Shown: positions 50,642-64,000, counted from the stretch's first letter. The stretch: 64,000 bases of DNA from Streptomyces sp. NBC_00663 (GCF_036226885.1 NZ_CP109027.1:6820001-6884000); one strand, 5' to 3'. Notes: generated by a model from the letters alone, not told the origin. Translations and numbers: made by a program.

Positions 50642-52711
50642 TCACTTCCAGGTGTCGCTCGCGGAGTAGCCCGACGAGCTGCCCGTGGTGTACGCGCGGT
50701 TGGTGCCGGACTCCCAGGTCACGTTCCCGGCGCTGTCCTTCTTGAGGTACTTGTACTCGAAGCTCGTGCTCTTCGGCACGATGGCCAGCTTGCTCCACGT
50801 CGGGTACGACGCCGACGACAGCGGGATGGCGTCGGCCGTGTTCCAGGAGCCGAGGGAGGCGAGGGAGCCGACGACGTAGACGTTGGTGCCCAGGGTGGTC
50901 GTGGCCGTCACGTTGAAGGTCACGTCCGTGGCGCTCGCGGTCGCCACGTTCCACGCGGTGTTGAAGCCGACGGCCGAAGTCGTCGTGGCCGCCGTGCGGT
51001 TGGCGTTGGACTCCCAGGTCACATTGCCGGAACTGTCCTTCTTGATGTACTTGTACTCGAACGACGTGTTGATCGGGATGCTCACCGCACCCGACCAGAT
51101 CGGGTACCCGGTCGACGAGAGCTGGACGGCCTTCGCGGTGTCCCAGGAGCCGAGGGCCGGGATCGAGCCGACGACGTAGACGTTGGTGCCGCTCGCCGTC
51201 GACGCGTACTCGTTGAACGTCGCCGTCACCGTCGACGTCGAGCCGTCATCGCCGCCGCCCGAGTCGCCGCAGCTCGTGCAGGGGGTGAACGAACCGTTGT
51301 AGAAGGCGATCGCACCCTTCGCCGGGATGGTGAGGGAGGCACTGCCCCCGGACACCGTCACCGTCGTCGCGCCGTTGTCGATGACGTTCGCGTACGTGCC
51401 GTCGGCCATCCCCGTCGCGAAGGTGTAGGTCGCCGCCGAGGAACCGTTGTTGATCGCGATGTAGCCCGCCGTGCCGCGGCTGAAGCCGATCACGCTCGAC
51501 GACTTGGTCGACCAGTTGGCCACGGCCTCCGTGCCCACCGCGTTGTGCCACTTCACCATGCCGGTGACGGCGGTGTCCCGGTCGAGGCAGTACCAGCCGC
51601 TGGAGCAGTTGGTGTCGGTGACGAAGCCGGAGGAGTTCGGCGGGGCCTGGTCGCTCTGGGTGAACTCCCAGCCGGCGTAGATGGTCGGGGTCGACCACTT
51701 GTAGGCCAGCTGGAAGATGTTGGCCAGCTTGTAACTGTCACCGTCCTTGTAGGACATGTGCAGGCCGTTGCGCTCGGTGTCGTGGTTCGTCACGAAGGAC
51801 ACCGAGTTGGCGGGGGTGAGGATGCCGGAGGAGGAGAGCGAGGCCAGGTCGGAGACGTTCCCCTGGAACGCCGACTTCAGCTTGCCGGCGTAGGTGAAGT
51901 CGAGAACGTCACCGGAGGAGTAGTAGTCGGAGGCCGCCGGGGTGGAACCCGGGTAGATCTCCTGGAAGACGTACGGGTCCGTGCCCGAGGTCGTGTCGGT
52001 CAGCTTGGCCTCGATCGCCTGGAGGTCGGCGGTCGGGATGTGCTTGGCCGCGTCGACACGGAAGCCGTCGACGCCGAGGGCGAGCTGCTTGTTGAGGAAG
52101 CCCGCGATACCGCTGCGGACGCTGTCCTCCTCCGTCTCCAGGTCGGGCAGACCGAGGAGTTCGCAGTTCTGGACCTCGGTGAGGTTCGACCAGTCGTCGA
52201 TGATGAGGTCGGAGTCGGAGCAGTCGTCCGACTGGTGGTAGTCACCCGCGTTCCAGTCGGGGGTGTCGTACTTGTTGGTGATCGTCGTGCCGTTGTAGCC
52301 GGTGCCGGTCTGCGCGGCGGTGTGGTTGATCACCGCGTCCGTATACACCTTGATGCCGGCGGCGTGGCAGGTGCTCACCATCGAGGCGAACTCGGCGGCC
52401 GTGCCGAAGCGGCTGTTGAGGCTGTAGGAGTACGGCTGGTAGACGTCCCACCAGTAGTACGAGGACTGCTTGAGGGACTCGGCGGGCGGGGCCACCTGGA
52501 CGGCCCCGTAGCCGTTCGGACCGAGGACGTCGGTGCACTCGGCGGCGACCGAGTCCCAGTTCCATTCCCACAGGTTGGCGATGACATCGCCCGAGGTGGT
52601 GGCGTCGGCGTGGGCGGTCGCGGCGGGCAGGGCGGTCACACCGGCGAGGGCCAGGGCGCCCACCGCCATGGCTCTCGTGGTGCGACTCAGCGCACCCGGT
52701 CGGAAGGTCAT
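50642..52711 (-). CDS. Secreted alpha-amylase with two C-terminal CBM20 starch-binding domains
   Basis: A 689-residue secreted endo-amylase of the Streptomyces GH13_32 type. The signal peptide MAVGALALAGVTALPAATAHA precedes the catalytic domain, with GVDGFRVDAAKHI (nucleophile), VFQEIYPG (acid/base) and FVTNHDTERNG. A Gly/Ser/Asp-rich linker (GDSGGGDDGSTS) leads to two CBM20 domains at about 493-595 and 596-689, each with NVYVVGSxxxLGSW and FEYKYxKKDSxGNVTWES. Their DNA is duplicated with an exact 300-bp offset over long stretches. ATG 52711 follows CCGGAGCCGCAC. It is divergent from the second amylase. Confidence 0.96.
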   Translation of the reverse strand: MTFRPGALSRTTRAMAVGALALAGVTALPAATAHADATTSGDVIANLWEWNWDSVAAECTDVLGPNGYGAVQVAPPAESLKQSSYYWWDVYQPYSYSLNSRFGTAAEFASMVSTCHAAGIKVYTDAVINHTAAQTGTGYNGTTITNKYDTPDWNAGDYHQSDDCSDSDLIIDDWSNLTEVQNCELLGLPDLETEEDSVRSGIAGFLNKQLALGVDGFRVDAAKHIPTADLQAIEAKLTDTTSGTDPYVFQEIYPGSTPAASDYYSSGDVLDFTYAGKLKSAFQGNVSDLASLSSSGILTPANSVSFVTNHDTERNGLHMSYKDGDSYKLANIFQLAYKWSTPTIYAGWEFTQSDQAPPNSSGFVTDTNCSSGWYCLDRDTAVTGMVKWHNAVGTEAVANWSTKSSSVIGFSRGTAGYIAINNGSSAATYTFATGMADGTYANVIDNGATTVTVSGGSASLTIPAKGAIAFYNGSFTPCTSCGDSGGGDDGSTSTVTATFNEYASTASGTNVYVVGSIPALGSWDTAKAVQLSSTGYPIWSGAVSIPINTSFEYKYIKKDSSGNVTWESNANRTAATTTSAVGFNTAWNVATASATDVTFNVTATTTLGTNVYVVGSLASLGSWNTADAIPLSSASYPTWSKLAIVPKSTSFEYKYLKKDSAGNVTWESGTNRAYTTGSSSGYSASDTWK

Positions 52712-52831
52712 GTGCGGCTCCGGGAGGGGGAGAAGAGGGGGAAGCGGCTGATGTCGATCAGAGGTCAGGGGTTCAACAAGTCGTGAGAGTGCGGCAGTTG
52801 AGAAGGGCACGTCAAGAGAGTGGGTGAAAGT

Positions 52832-52861
52832 TCTTGCTGTGAGTTTCAAGCCTCTTGCTGT
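52832..52861. promoter_or_regulatory. TCTTGCTGT direct repeats between divergent amylase genes
   Basis: TCTTGCTGT occurs at 52832-52840 and 52853-52861, exactly 21 bp apart (two helical turns). This is the position and type of motif expected for MalR control of Streptomyces amylase promoters. It lies 74 bp before the rightward gene and could also act on the leftward one. Confidence 0.65.
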
Positions 52862-52893
52862 AAACCTTTCGTCAGGGGTACGTTCACGCCGGC

Positions 52894-52913
52894 GCCGGGC
52901 AAGGAGGCCCGGC
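52894..52913 (+). promoter_or_regulatory. Leader hairpin with an AAGGAG loop before the second amylase
   Basis: GCCGGGC (52894-52900) and GCCCGGC (52907-52913) form a perfect 7-bp stem whose 6-nt loop is AAGGAG, a full Shine-Dalgarno sequence. The true ribosome-binding site AAGGAG lies about 20 bp further on. Confidence 0.5.
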
Positions 52914-52934
52914 CGTCACGCAAGGAGCCCCCAC

Positions 52935-54317
52935 GTGATATCGAGATGGTCAGCCGGCGCGTCCCTCACCGCGCTCGCCGCAGCCGCGGCCCTCATCGCC
53001 CCCGCCACTCCCGCCGCCGCCTCCCCGCCGGGCACCAAGGACGTGACCGCCGTCCTGTTCGAGTGGAACTTCGCCTCGGTCGCCAAGGAGTGCACCAACA
53101 CCCTCGGCCCCGCCGGGTACGGCTATGTCCAGGTCTCCCCGCCCGCCGAGCACATCCAGGGCTCGCAGTGGTGGACGTCGTACCAGCCCGTCAGCTACAA
53201 GATCGCCGGTCGCCTCGGTGACGCCACCGCCTTCAAGAGCATGGTCGCCACGTGTCACGCGGCCGGGGTGAAGGTCGTCGCCGACACCGTCGTCAACCAC
53301 ATGTCCGCGGGCAGCGGCACCGGCACCGGCGGGTCGTCGTACACCAAGTACAACTACCCGGGCCTGTACTCCTCCGCCGACATGGACGACTGCACGTCGA
53401 CCATCAGCGACTACACCAACCGCAGCAACGTCCAGAACTGCGAACTCGTCGGCCTCGCCGACCTGGACACGGGTGAGGAGTACGTCCGCGCCACCATCGC
53501 CGGCTATATGAACACCCTGCTCGGCTACGGCGTCGACGGCTTCCGCATCGACGCGGCCAAGCACATCCCGGCCGCCGATCTCGCCAACATCAAGTCGCGC
53601 CTGTCCAACACCTCCGTGTACTGGAAGCAGGAGGTCATCTACGGCAGCGGCGAGGCCGTCCAGCCCACCGAGTACACGGGCAACGGGGATGTGCAGGAGT
53701 TCCGCTACGCCTACGACCTCAAGCGCGTCTTCAACAACGAGAACCTCGCCTACCTGAAGAACTACGGCGAGGGCTGGGGCTATATGAGCAGCTCCGTCGC
53801 GGGCGTCTTCGTCGACAACCACGACACCGAGCGCAACGGCTCCACACTGAACTACAAGGACGGGGCGAACTACACCCTCGCCAACGTCTTCATGCTCGCC
53901 TACCCGTACGGCGCCCCGGACATCAACTCCGGCTACGAGTGGTCCGACACGGACGCGGGGCCGCCCAACAACGGCTCTGTGAGCGCCTGTTGGCAGGACG
54001 GCTGGAAGTGCCAGCACGCCTGGCCGGAGATCCTCCGCATGGTCGCCTTCCGCAACACCGTGCGTGGTGAGGCCGTCACCAACTGGTGGGACAACGGCGG
54101 CGACGCGATCGCCTTCGGGCGCGGCAGCAAGGGCTATGTGGCCATCAACCACGAGTCGAGCAGCCTGAGCCGCACCTACCAGACGTCCCTCGCCGCGGGC
54201 ACGTACTGCGATGTGCAGAACAACACGACGGTGACCGTGAACTCAAGCGGACAGTTCACCGCCACCCTCGGCGCCAACACCGCCCTCGCGATCTACAGCG
54301 GCAAGTCCAGCTGCTGA
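52935..54317 (+). CDS. Secreted alpha-amylase without starch-binding domain
   Basis: A 460-residue GH13 alpha-amylase. The signal peptide is VISRWSAGASLTALAAAAAL then TPAAAS. The catalytic domain has VVADTVVNHM, GYGVDGFRIDAAKHI (nucleophile), WKQEVIYGSGE (acid/base) and FVDNHDTERNGS, closely related to the neighbouring amylase but with no linker or CBM20. The GTG at 52935 follows CAAGGAGCCCCCAC. The start context is almost the same as that of the pullulanase gene. Probably MalR-controlled through the TCTTGCTGT repeats. Confidence 0.95.
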   Translation: MISRWSAGASLTALAAAAALIAPATPAAASPPGTKDVTAVLFEWNFASVAKECTNTLGPAGYGYVQVSPPAEHIQGSQWWTSYQPVSYKIAGRLGDATAFKSMVATCHAAGVKVVADTVVNHMSAGSGTGTGGSSYTKYNYPGLYSSADMDDCTSTISDYTNRSNVQNCELVGLADLDTGEEYVRATIAGYMNTLLGYGVDGFRIDAAKHIPAADLANIKSRLSNTSVYWKQEVIYGSGEAVQPTEYTGNGDVQEFRYAYDLKRVFNNENLAYLKNYGEGWGYMSSSVAGVFVDNHDTERNGSTLNYKDGANYTLANVFMLAYPYGAPDINSGYEWSDTDAGPPNNGSVSACWQDGWKCQHAWPEILRMVAFRNTVRGEAVTNWWDNGGDAIAFGRGSKGYVAINHESSSLSRTYQTSLAAGTYCDVQNNTTVTVNSSGQFTATLGANTALAIYSGKSSC

Positions 54318-54339
54318 ACATCCCCTGGGGAACGTGGGA

Positions 54340-54368
54340 TTGACGCTCATGGAGTGTCGTCCTACGTT
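54340..54368 (+). promoter_or_regulatory. Promoter of the GH30 gene
   Basis: TTGACG (54340-54345) and TACGTT (54363-54368) are separated by exactly 17 bp, a good vegetative-type promoter. Transcription should begin near 54375, just before the CebR-type operator. Confidence 0.65.
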
Positions 54369-54380
54369 CTCCGGTGTCAA

Positions 54381-54394
54381 TGGGAGCGCTCCCA
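54381..54394. promoter_or_regulatory. Perfect CebR-type operator TGGGAGCGCTCCCA
   Basis: A 14-bp perfect palindrome identical to the binding site known for CebR, the cello-oligosaccharide-responsive LacI-family repressor of Streptomyces. It lies just after the predicted transcription start and 15 bp before the ATG, where a repressor would block elongation or initiation. Confidence 0.9.
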
Positions 54395-54409
54395 TGAAGG
54401 GATGGCGAG

Positions 54410-55810
54410 ATGCGCGGCAGACTCAGTACCTGGACGGTGACGTCCCTGGCGGCCCTACTGGCGGTCGGAAGCACCAGCGCGGCCCACCCGCCGACGACGG
54501 CCGCCACCACCACGGCCACCGTCGACGGCTCGGCCGTCCACCAGCCCATCGACGGCTTCGGCTTCTCCGAGCACTTCGGGCGGGCCGAGATCATGCACGG
54601 CTCGCAGGGCTTACCGGCCGCCAAACAGCGCGAACTCCTCGACCTGCTCCTCAGCCGCACCACCGGCGCGGGGCTCAGCATCCTGCGCCTGGGCATCGAC
54701 TCCGGCATCCAGCCGACCGACCCCGGCGGGCCGAACGCGACGCCCGCCTACGTCTGGGACGGCGTCGACAAGGGCCAGGTGTGGCTCGCCAAGGAGGCCA
54801 AGGCGTACGGCGTCAACCGCTTCTACGCCGACGCCTGGACCGCACCGGGCTATATGAAGACCAACGGCACGGACGCCAACGGCGGTACCCTGTGCGGCCT
54901 TTCGGGCGCCGACTGCGCGAGCGGCGACTGGCGCAGGGCGTACGCGGACTTCCTGGTCCAGTGGGCGAGGTTCTACGGCCAGGAGGGCGTCCGGATCACC
55001 GATCTCGGGTTCACCAACGAACCCGACTGGACGGCGACGTACGACTCCATGCGGCTCACCCCGGCCCAGGCGACGGAGTTCGTGAAGGTCCTCGGGCCGG
55101 TCGCGAACGCGGCCGGGTACAAGGTGGCCTGCTGCGATTCCTTCGGCTGGACCCAGCAGAAGGCGTACACGAGCGCCATCGAGGCAGACCCGGCCGCCCG
55201 GAACTACGTCTCCACCCACACCGGGCACACCTACGCCAGCGCCGTCGACGGTCCGCTGCCGACGCAGAAGCGGAGCTGGATGTCGGAGTGGTCGCCCAAC
55301 GGCACCACCTGGAACGAGAACTGGGACGACGGCAGCGGCTACGACGGCTTCACCGTGGCCTCCGCCGTCCATGACGCGCTCACCAAGGGCAACACCAGTG
55401 GATACGTCTACTGGTACGGCGCCTCGGTCGGGGCCACGCGCGGGCTGATCCAGATGGACGGCGAGAACTACCACGTGTCGAAGCGGCTGTGGGCACTCGC
55501 CGGGTACAGCCGGTTCATCCGGCCGGGCGCCACCCGCATAGGCGCCACGACCCCCGACGCGAACCTCAAGCTGTCGGCGTTCCGCAACACCGACGGCACG
55601 CTCACCGTCGTCGCCCTCAACGGGGGCACGAGCGACCAGCAGGTGTCGTACAGCCTGCGGAACACCGGGATCACGGCCGGGACCGCCACCCCGTACGTCA
55701 CCAACGGCTCGAACAGCATGGCCCGGCAGACGGCCGTGCCCGTGCGCGGGGGAGCGCTGACCGCTACGGTGCCGGCCCGCTCGCTCGTCACCTACACCGT
55801 CAGGCGATGA
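54410..55810 (+). CDS. Secreted GH30 family glycoside hydrolase (xylanase-like)
   Basis: A 466-residue secreted glycosidase with signal peptide WTVTSLAALLAVGSTSAA. GH30 hallmarks: IDGFGFSEHFGRAEIM, acid/base in LGFTNEPDWT, nucleophile in WMSEWSPNG, then THTGHTYAS, GYVYWYGASVGATRGLIQ and the side-barrel YSRFIRPGATRIGA. The last features are closest to the glucuronoxylanase-type GH30 proteins I know, so xylan or a related plant polymer is the likely substrate. Leu68 is encoded by TTA (54611-54613), which in Streptomyces needs the developmental tRNA BldA. A CebR-type operator precedes it. It is the only gene of this locus that seems not to be starch-related. Confidence 0.9.
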   Translation: MRGRLSTWTVTSLAALLAVGSTSAAHPPTTAATTTATVDGSAVHQPIDGFGFSEHFGRAEIMHGSQGLPAAKQRELLDLLLSRTTGAGLSILRLGIDSGIQPTDPGGPNATPAYVWDGVDKGQVWLAKEAKAYGVNRFYADAWTAPGYMKTNGTDANGGTLCGLSGADCASGDWRRAYADFLVQWARFYGQEGVRITDLGFTNEPDWTATYDSMRLTPAQATEFVKVLGPVANAAGYKVACCDSFGWTQQKAYTSAIEADPAARNYVSTHTGHTYASAVDGPLPTQKRSWMSEWSPNGTTWNENWDDGSGYDGFTVASAVHDALTKGNTSGYVYWYGASVGATRGLIQMDGENYHVSKRLWALAGYSRFIRPGATRIGATTPDANLKLSAFRNTDGTLTVVALNGGTSDQQVSYSLRNTGITAGTATPYVTNGSNSMARQTAVPVRGGALTATVPARSLVTYTVRR

Positions 55811-55853
55811 CGGACTCCGGCTGCCGGGAGCCCGCAAGAAGCCAACTGAAAGG

Positions 55854-55883
55854 TCTTTCCGTTACTTTCAAGACTCTTGCTGT
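55854..55883 (+). promoter_or_regulatory. TCTTTCCGT / TCTTGCTGT direct repeats before the pullulanase gene
   Basis: TCTTTCCGT (55854-55862) and TCTTGCTGT (55875-55883) are 21 bp apart, the same spacing as in the amylase intergenic region, and 72 bp before the GTG. The following CTCTTGCTGTAAxCCTT is shared with the amylase promoter. A MalR operator is likely. Confidence 0.6.
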
Positions 55884-55954
55884 AAGCCTTACGGCGGCGA
55901 TACGGTCGCGCGGGGTCGGACCCACGTAGAGCCGTAATCGCAAGGAGTCCATCT

Positions 55955-61363
<5,409 letters not shown>

Positions 61364-61440
61364 CGGCGCACTAGTTTGGGTGGGGCGGCCTCGGTTCTCG
61401 GGGGCGTCCCACCCATTCGTGTCCCGAGGGGCTGACGGTC

Positions 61441-63060
61441 ATGAGCGGGTTCGCCGAGCAGACGGACACCACCGTGCTGGTCGTCGACGATGTCGCGGCC
61501 AGCCGCTACGCCATGGGCGCGGTCCTGCGGCGCGCCGGACACCGCGTGGTGCCGGTCGCCAGTGCCGGTGAGGCGCTGATCGAACTCGACGTACGGCTGC
61601 ACACGGGCACCCTGCCCGATGTGGCGCTGGTCGACGTCGGACTGCCCGACATGAGCGGCTTCGAGCTGTGCCGCCGGGTCAAGGCCCAGCCGCTCATGGC
61701 CACCCTGCCCGTCGTCCACTTCTCCGCCGCCGCGGTCGCGCCCCGGGACCGGTGCCGGGGCCTTGACGCGGGCGGCGAGGCCTATCTGACCGTGCCCGCC
61801 GAACCGCAGGAGATCCAGGCCGTCGTGGGCGCCGCACTGCGCGGGGCGCGGCGCAGGTCCGGCGCGGAGACACTGGTGCAGCGGCTGACCTTGCTGTCCG
61901 AGGCCATCCTCAGCGTGCAGGCGGCGCGCTGTCTGGAGGAGCTGGCGGACGCGGCCGCCGAGGGTGCCTCCCGGCTCACCCGGGCGCCCGCCGTCGTGTT
62001 CGTGACCGGACCGGAGGGCGAACTGCACCGGGGCACCTCCCGCAGCCGCACCGCCCTCGCCCTGCCCGACGCCAGCGCGCACGACGCGGTGGCGCGGCTC
62101 GTCGCCCGGATCAGCGAGGGCCGCTCCGGTGCGCACAGTCTCGTCGTGCCCGCGCCGCTGTGGCCCGCCGGGTTCTTCCGGCCCGGCGTCGAGGAGGACG
62201 CCCGGCTCGCGGTGGCCGTGACCCGGCACGGCCGGACACCGGTGTGCGTGGCCACCCCCGCGCGCCGGACCGCGACCGGGGTCCCCGCCGACGACGGCCT
62301 CGTCGCCCGGCTCGCCGAGGCCGCCGCGCTGGCCGCCGAACCGCTGCTCATGTACCAGGCCGAGCGCCATGTCGCCCTCACCCTCCAGCACAGTTTCCTG
62401 CCCCGGCCGCACCGGCTGCCCCGCCTGGCGGGCCTCGACCTCGCGGCCCGCTATGTGCCGGCCTCCCGGCAGGCCGAGATCGGCGGGGACTTCTACGCCG
62501 CCCTGCGCACCCCCGAGGGCGCGCTCACCGCGGTCGGCGATGTCGTCGGGCACTCGCTGGAGGCGGCCACCGTCATGGTCGAGATGCGGCACGCGCTGCG
62601 CGCCTACAGCGTCGAGGACAGTGACCCGGGCGTGCTCGCCGAGCGGCTCGACCGGATGCTCCAGCACTTCCACCCCGACGCCACCGCCACGGTCTGCCTG
62701 GCCCTCGTCGACCCGGCCACCGGCCGCACCCGGATCGCCAACGCCGGCCATCTGCCGCCGCTCGTCGTGCGGGCCGGGGGCGGCGCCGAGTACGCGCGCG
62801 TCTGCGGCCCGCTGCTCGGCCTCGGCCTGGACCGGCCCGAGCCCACCGAGCTCTGCCTCACGCCCGGCGACCGTCTCCTCATGGTCACCGACGGCCTCAT
62901 CGAGACCCGCGGCACCGACCTCGCTGTCTCCCTCGACCAGCTCCGCACGGCCGCCGCCGACGCCCCGCCCGGCCTCGACGCCCTGTGCGACACCCTGCTC
63001 GGCTGCTTCGGCCACGACCGCGAGGACGACATCGCGATGCTGGGACTGCGGCTGCGGTGA
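61441..63060 (+). CDS. Receiver domain plus SpoIIE/PP2C phosphatase
   Basis: A 539-residue signalling protein. Residues about 10-130 form a response-regulator receiver with the acidic pair Asp16-Asp17, phospho-acceptor Asp65 (VALVDVGLPDMSG) and Ser95. The conserved lysine is replaced by Val118 (AYLTVPAEP instead of YLTKP). A middle GAF-like region (about 145-310) leads to the SpoIIE-type PP2C domain with IGGDFYAAL, VGDVVGHSLEAA, NAGHLPPLV, VTDGLIETRG and EDDIAML metal ligands. Such proteins usually dephosphorylate anti-anti-sigma factors. Partners are not in the window. Confidence 0.93.
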   Translation: MSGFAEQTDTTVLVVDDVAASRYAMGAVLRRAGHRVVPVASAGEALIELDVRLHTGTLPDVALVDVGLPDMSGFELCRRVKAQPLMATLPVVHFSAAAVAPRDRCRGLDAGGEAYLTVPAEPQEIQAVVGAALRGARRRSGAETLVQRLTLLSEAILSVQAARCLEELADAAAEGASRLTRAPAVVFVTGPEGELHRGTSRSRTALALPDASAHDAVARLVARISEGRSGAHSLVVPAPLWPAGFFRPGVEEDARLAVAVTRHGRTPVCVATPARRTATGVPADDGLVARLAEAAALAAEPLLMYQAERHVALTLQHSFLPRPHRLPRLAGLDLAARYVPASRQAEIGGDFYAALRTPEGALTAVGDVVGHSLEAATVMVEMRHALRAYSVEDSDPGVLAERLDRMLQHFHPDATATVCLALVDPATGRTRIANAGHLPPLVVRAGGGAEYARVCGPLLGLGLDRPEPTELCLTPGDRLLMVTDGLIETRGTDLAVSLDQLRTAAADAPPGLDALCDTLLGCFGHDREDDIAMLGLRLR

Positions 63061-63126
63061 GACGGTCCTGTCGGGGCCTTCGTACGACGGTTAGGGTGCC
63101 CTTGTCGACCTAGAACAGGAGTGCTC

Positions 63127-63480
63127 ATGCCGCAGATCACCGTCGAACGTTCCGCCTACCTCGACGACGTCGACTGGGAGGAGTTCGCCCTCGCGCTGCA
63201 CCCGGTGGTCGTCGAGACGGCGGCCGCGAAGCTCGACGCGTGCAAGACGCGGGTGCTGCGGACCGAGGACGAGGTGGTCGGCGGCGAGAAGGAGGGGCAC
63301 GCGATCGTCAACGTCACGCTCGCCCTGCTCGCCGGGCGCACCGAGGAGACCAAGGCGAAGCTCACCGAGGCCGTGGTGGACCTGCTGCGCAAGCACATCG
63401 GCCCGGTCGACGGCCTCACCCTGCATCTGTCCGCCGAGGTCCGCGACCTGGACGCCTCCTACACGAAGGCCGTCGTCTGA
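63127..63480 (+). CDS. Tautomerase-fold protein (5-carboxymethyl-2-hydroxymuconate isomerase-like)
   Basis: A 117-residue protein starting MPQITVERSAYLDD, so methionine removal would expose the catalytic Pro of the CHMI/4-OT tautomerase fold. The second half has GHAIVNVTLALLAGRTEETKAKLTEAVVDLLRKHIG, the typical strand-helix of the family. No homoprotocatechuate pathway adjoins, so its natural substrate is unclear. ATG 63127 was chosen over a GTG two codons earlier because ACAGGAG is then properly spaced and Pro becomes residue 2. Confidence 0.87.
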   Translation: MPQITVERSAYLDDVDWEEFALALHPVVVETAAAKLDACKTRVLRTEDEVVGGEKEGHAIVNVTLALLAGRTEETKAKLTEAVVDLLRKHIGPVDGLTLHLSAEVRDLDASYTKAVV

Positions 63481-63486
63481 CGTCGG

Positions 63487-64000
63487 CTACGAGGCCAGTG
63501 CGATCAGCCGGCCCACCAGGTCGGCGAACGGCCCGTCGCCGGGCTCGTCGCGGAGCATGACCCGCATCAGCGCGCCCATCTCCTCGTCGTAGGCGGCGCT
63601 CACCGCGGCGAGCGCGGCGAAGTCACGCACGAGCTGCACCTCCAGCTCGCCGCGCGGGATGCGTCGGCCGTCCAGCCAGATCAGCGCCGTCGACTCGGCG
63701 AGCGAGATCCAGGAGCGGACGACCAGTTCCAGCCGTGCGGGCGGGGTCGTGACGCCCAGATGCGACAGGATCTGTTCGTACGCCGCCTGCCGTACGGAGT
63801 CGATGAGCGCGTTGGTGGCCGAGGAGCCGACGGCCGGGCCGCCGCGCATCAGGGCCGCGAAACCGGGCCCGTGCTCGTCCACGAAGTCGAAGAACCGTCG
63901 CATCACCCGCAGCAGCCGGAGCCCGAGCGGCCCTTCCTGCGGTTCGACGAACCGGCCCGCCAGGTCGTCCGCCGCACGCTTCAACGCGGCCTCGTACAGG
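63487..64000 (-). CDS. TetR-family regulator, C-terminal part (5' end outside window)
   Basis: About 170 residues of the ligand-binding domain of a TetR-type regulator. The frame stays open to the window edge, reading LYEAALKRAADDLAGRFVEPQEG, so the DNA-binding domain lies beyond base 64000. The visible helices (LRVMRRFFDFVDEHGPGFAALMRGGPAVG, ELVVRSWISLAESTALIWLDGRRI) match the C-terminal domain of a common Streptomyces TetR subgroup. It is convergent with the tautomerase gene with 6 bp between. Confidence 0.85.
   Translation of the reverse strand, partial: LYEAALKRAADDLAGRFVEPQEGPLGLRLLRVMRRFFDFVDEHGPGFAALMRGGPAVGSSATNALIDSVRQAAYEQILSHLGVTTPPARLELVVRSWISLAESTALIWLDGRRIPRGELEVQLVRDFAALAAVSAAYDEEMGALMRVMLRDEPGDGPFADLVGRLIALAS

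Overview
The window is a high-GC chromosomal segment with the strong third-position G/C bias, frequent GTG starts and gene families of a Streptomyces. The block malR-malEFG-aglA with secreted amylases and pullulanase, together with glnA2, glnE, panB and a glutamine-dependent NAD synthetase, matches the core-chromosome content I know from S. coelicolor and relatives. I see no prophage, insertion sequence, tRNA/rRNA gene or CRISPR array. Both window edges cut genes: a drug-efflux MFS protein on the left and a TetR regulator on the right.

Left part (1-16 kb): efflux and beta-lactamase-fold genes, an Rsm22-type methyltransferase, a TetR regulator with a candidate operator and a small primase-polymerase-like protein. 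The minus-strand iron-uptake operon efeO-efeB-efeU-lipoprotein follows, preceded by two iron-box-like sequences. A heme oxygenase gene has a near-perfect iron box at its start, so an iron-starvation regulon (DmdR/IdeR type) occupies 4.7-11.6 kb. Then come methionine aminopeptidase, an F420 reductase and a site-2 protease.

Middle (16-43 kb): a large AfsR-like SARP regulator, a DrrAB-like ABC exporter, panB, and a DHA2 drug exporter paired with a remarkable TetR regulator. This regulator carries a 302-residue low-complexity N-terminal extension encoded partly by 17 perfect copies of a 9-bp minisatellite. Next are an endonuclease/phosphatase-fold membrane protein, another MFS, NAD synthetase, a secreted S53 protease, a DUF305/DUF3105 pair, the nitrogen genes glnA2 and glnE, a LysR/EamA divergent pair and a PAP2 membrane enzyme.

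Right part (43-61.4 kb): a maltodextrin/starch utilisation locus. MalR (LacI family) lies divergent from malE-malF-malG, followed by the alpha-glucosidase aglA. Further on are a secreted alpha-amylase with two CBM20 domains, a second secreted amylase, a GH30 glycosidase and a 1802-residue protein with two complete GH13 active sites (amylase plus pullulanase). Secreted enzymes would cut starch and pullulan outside the cell, MalEFG would import maltodextrins (with an ATPase encoded elsewhere, MsiK in known streptomycetes), and AglA would cut them to glucose. TTGC-type repeats upstream of malE, the amylases and the pullulanase suggest shared MalR control. The GH30 gene stands apart: it has a perfect CebR-type palindrome behind its promoter and the only in-frame TTA codon I found.

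The window closes with a receiver-SpoIIE phosphatase, a tautomerase-fold protein and the partial TetR gene.
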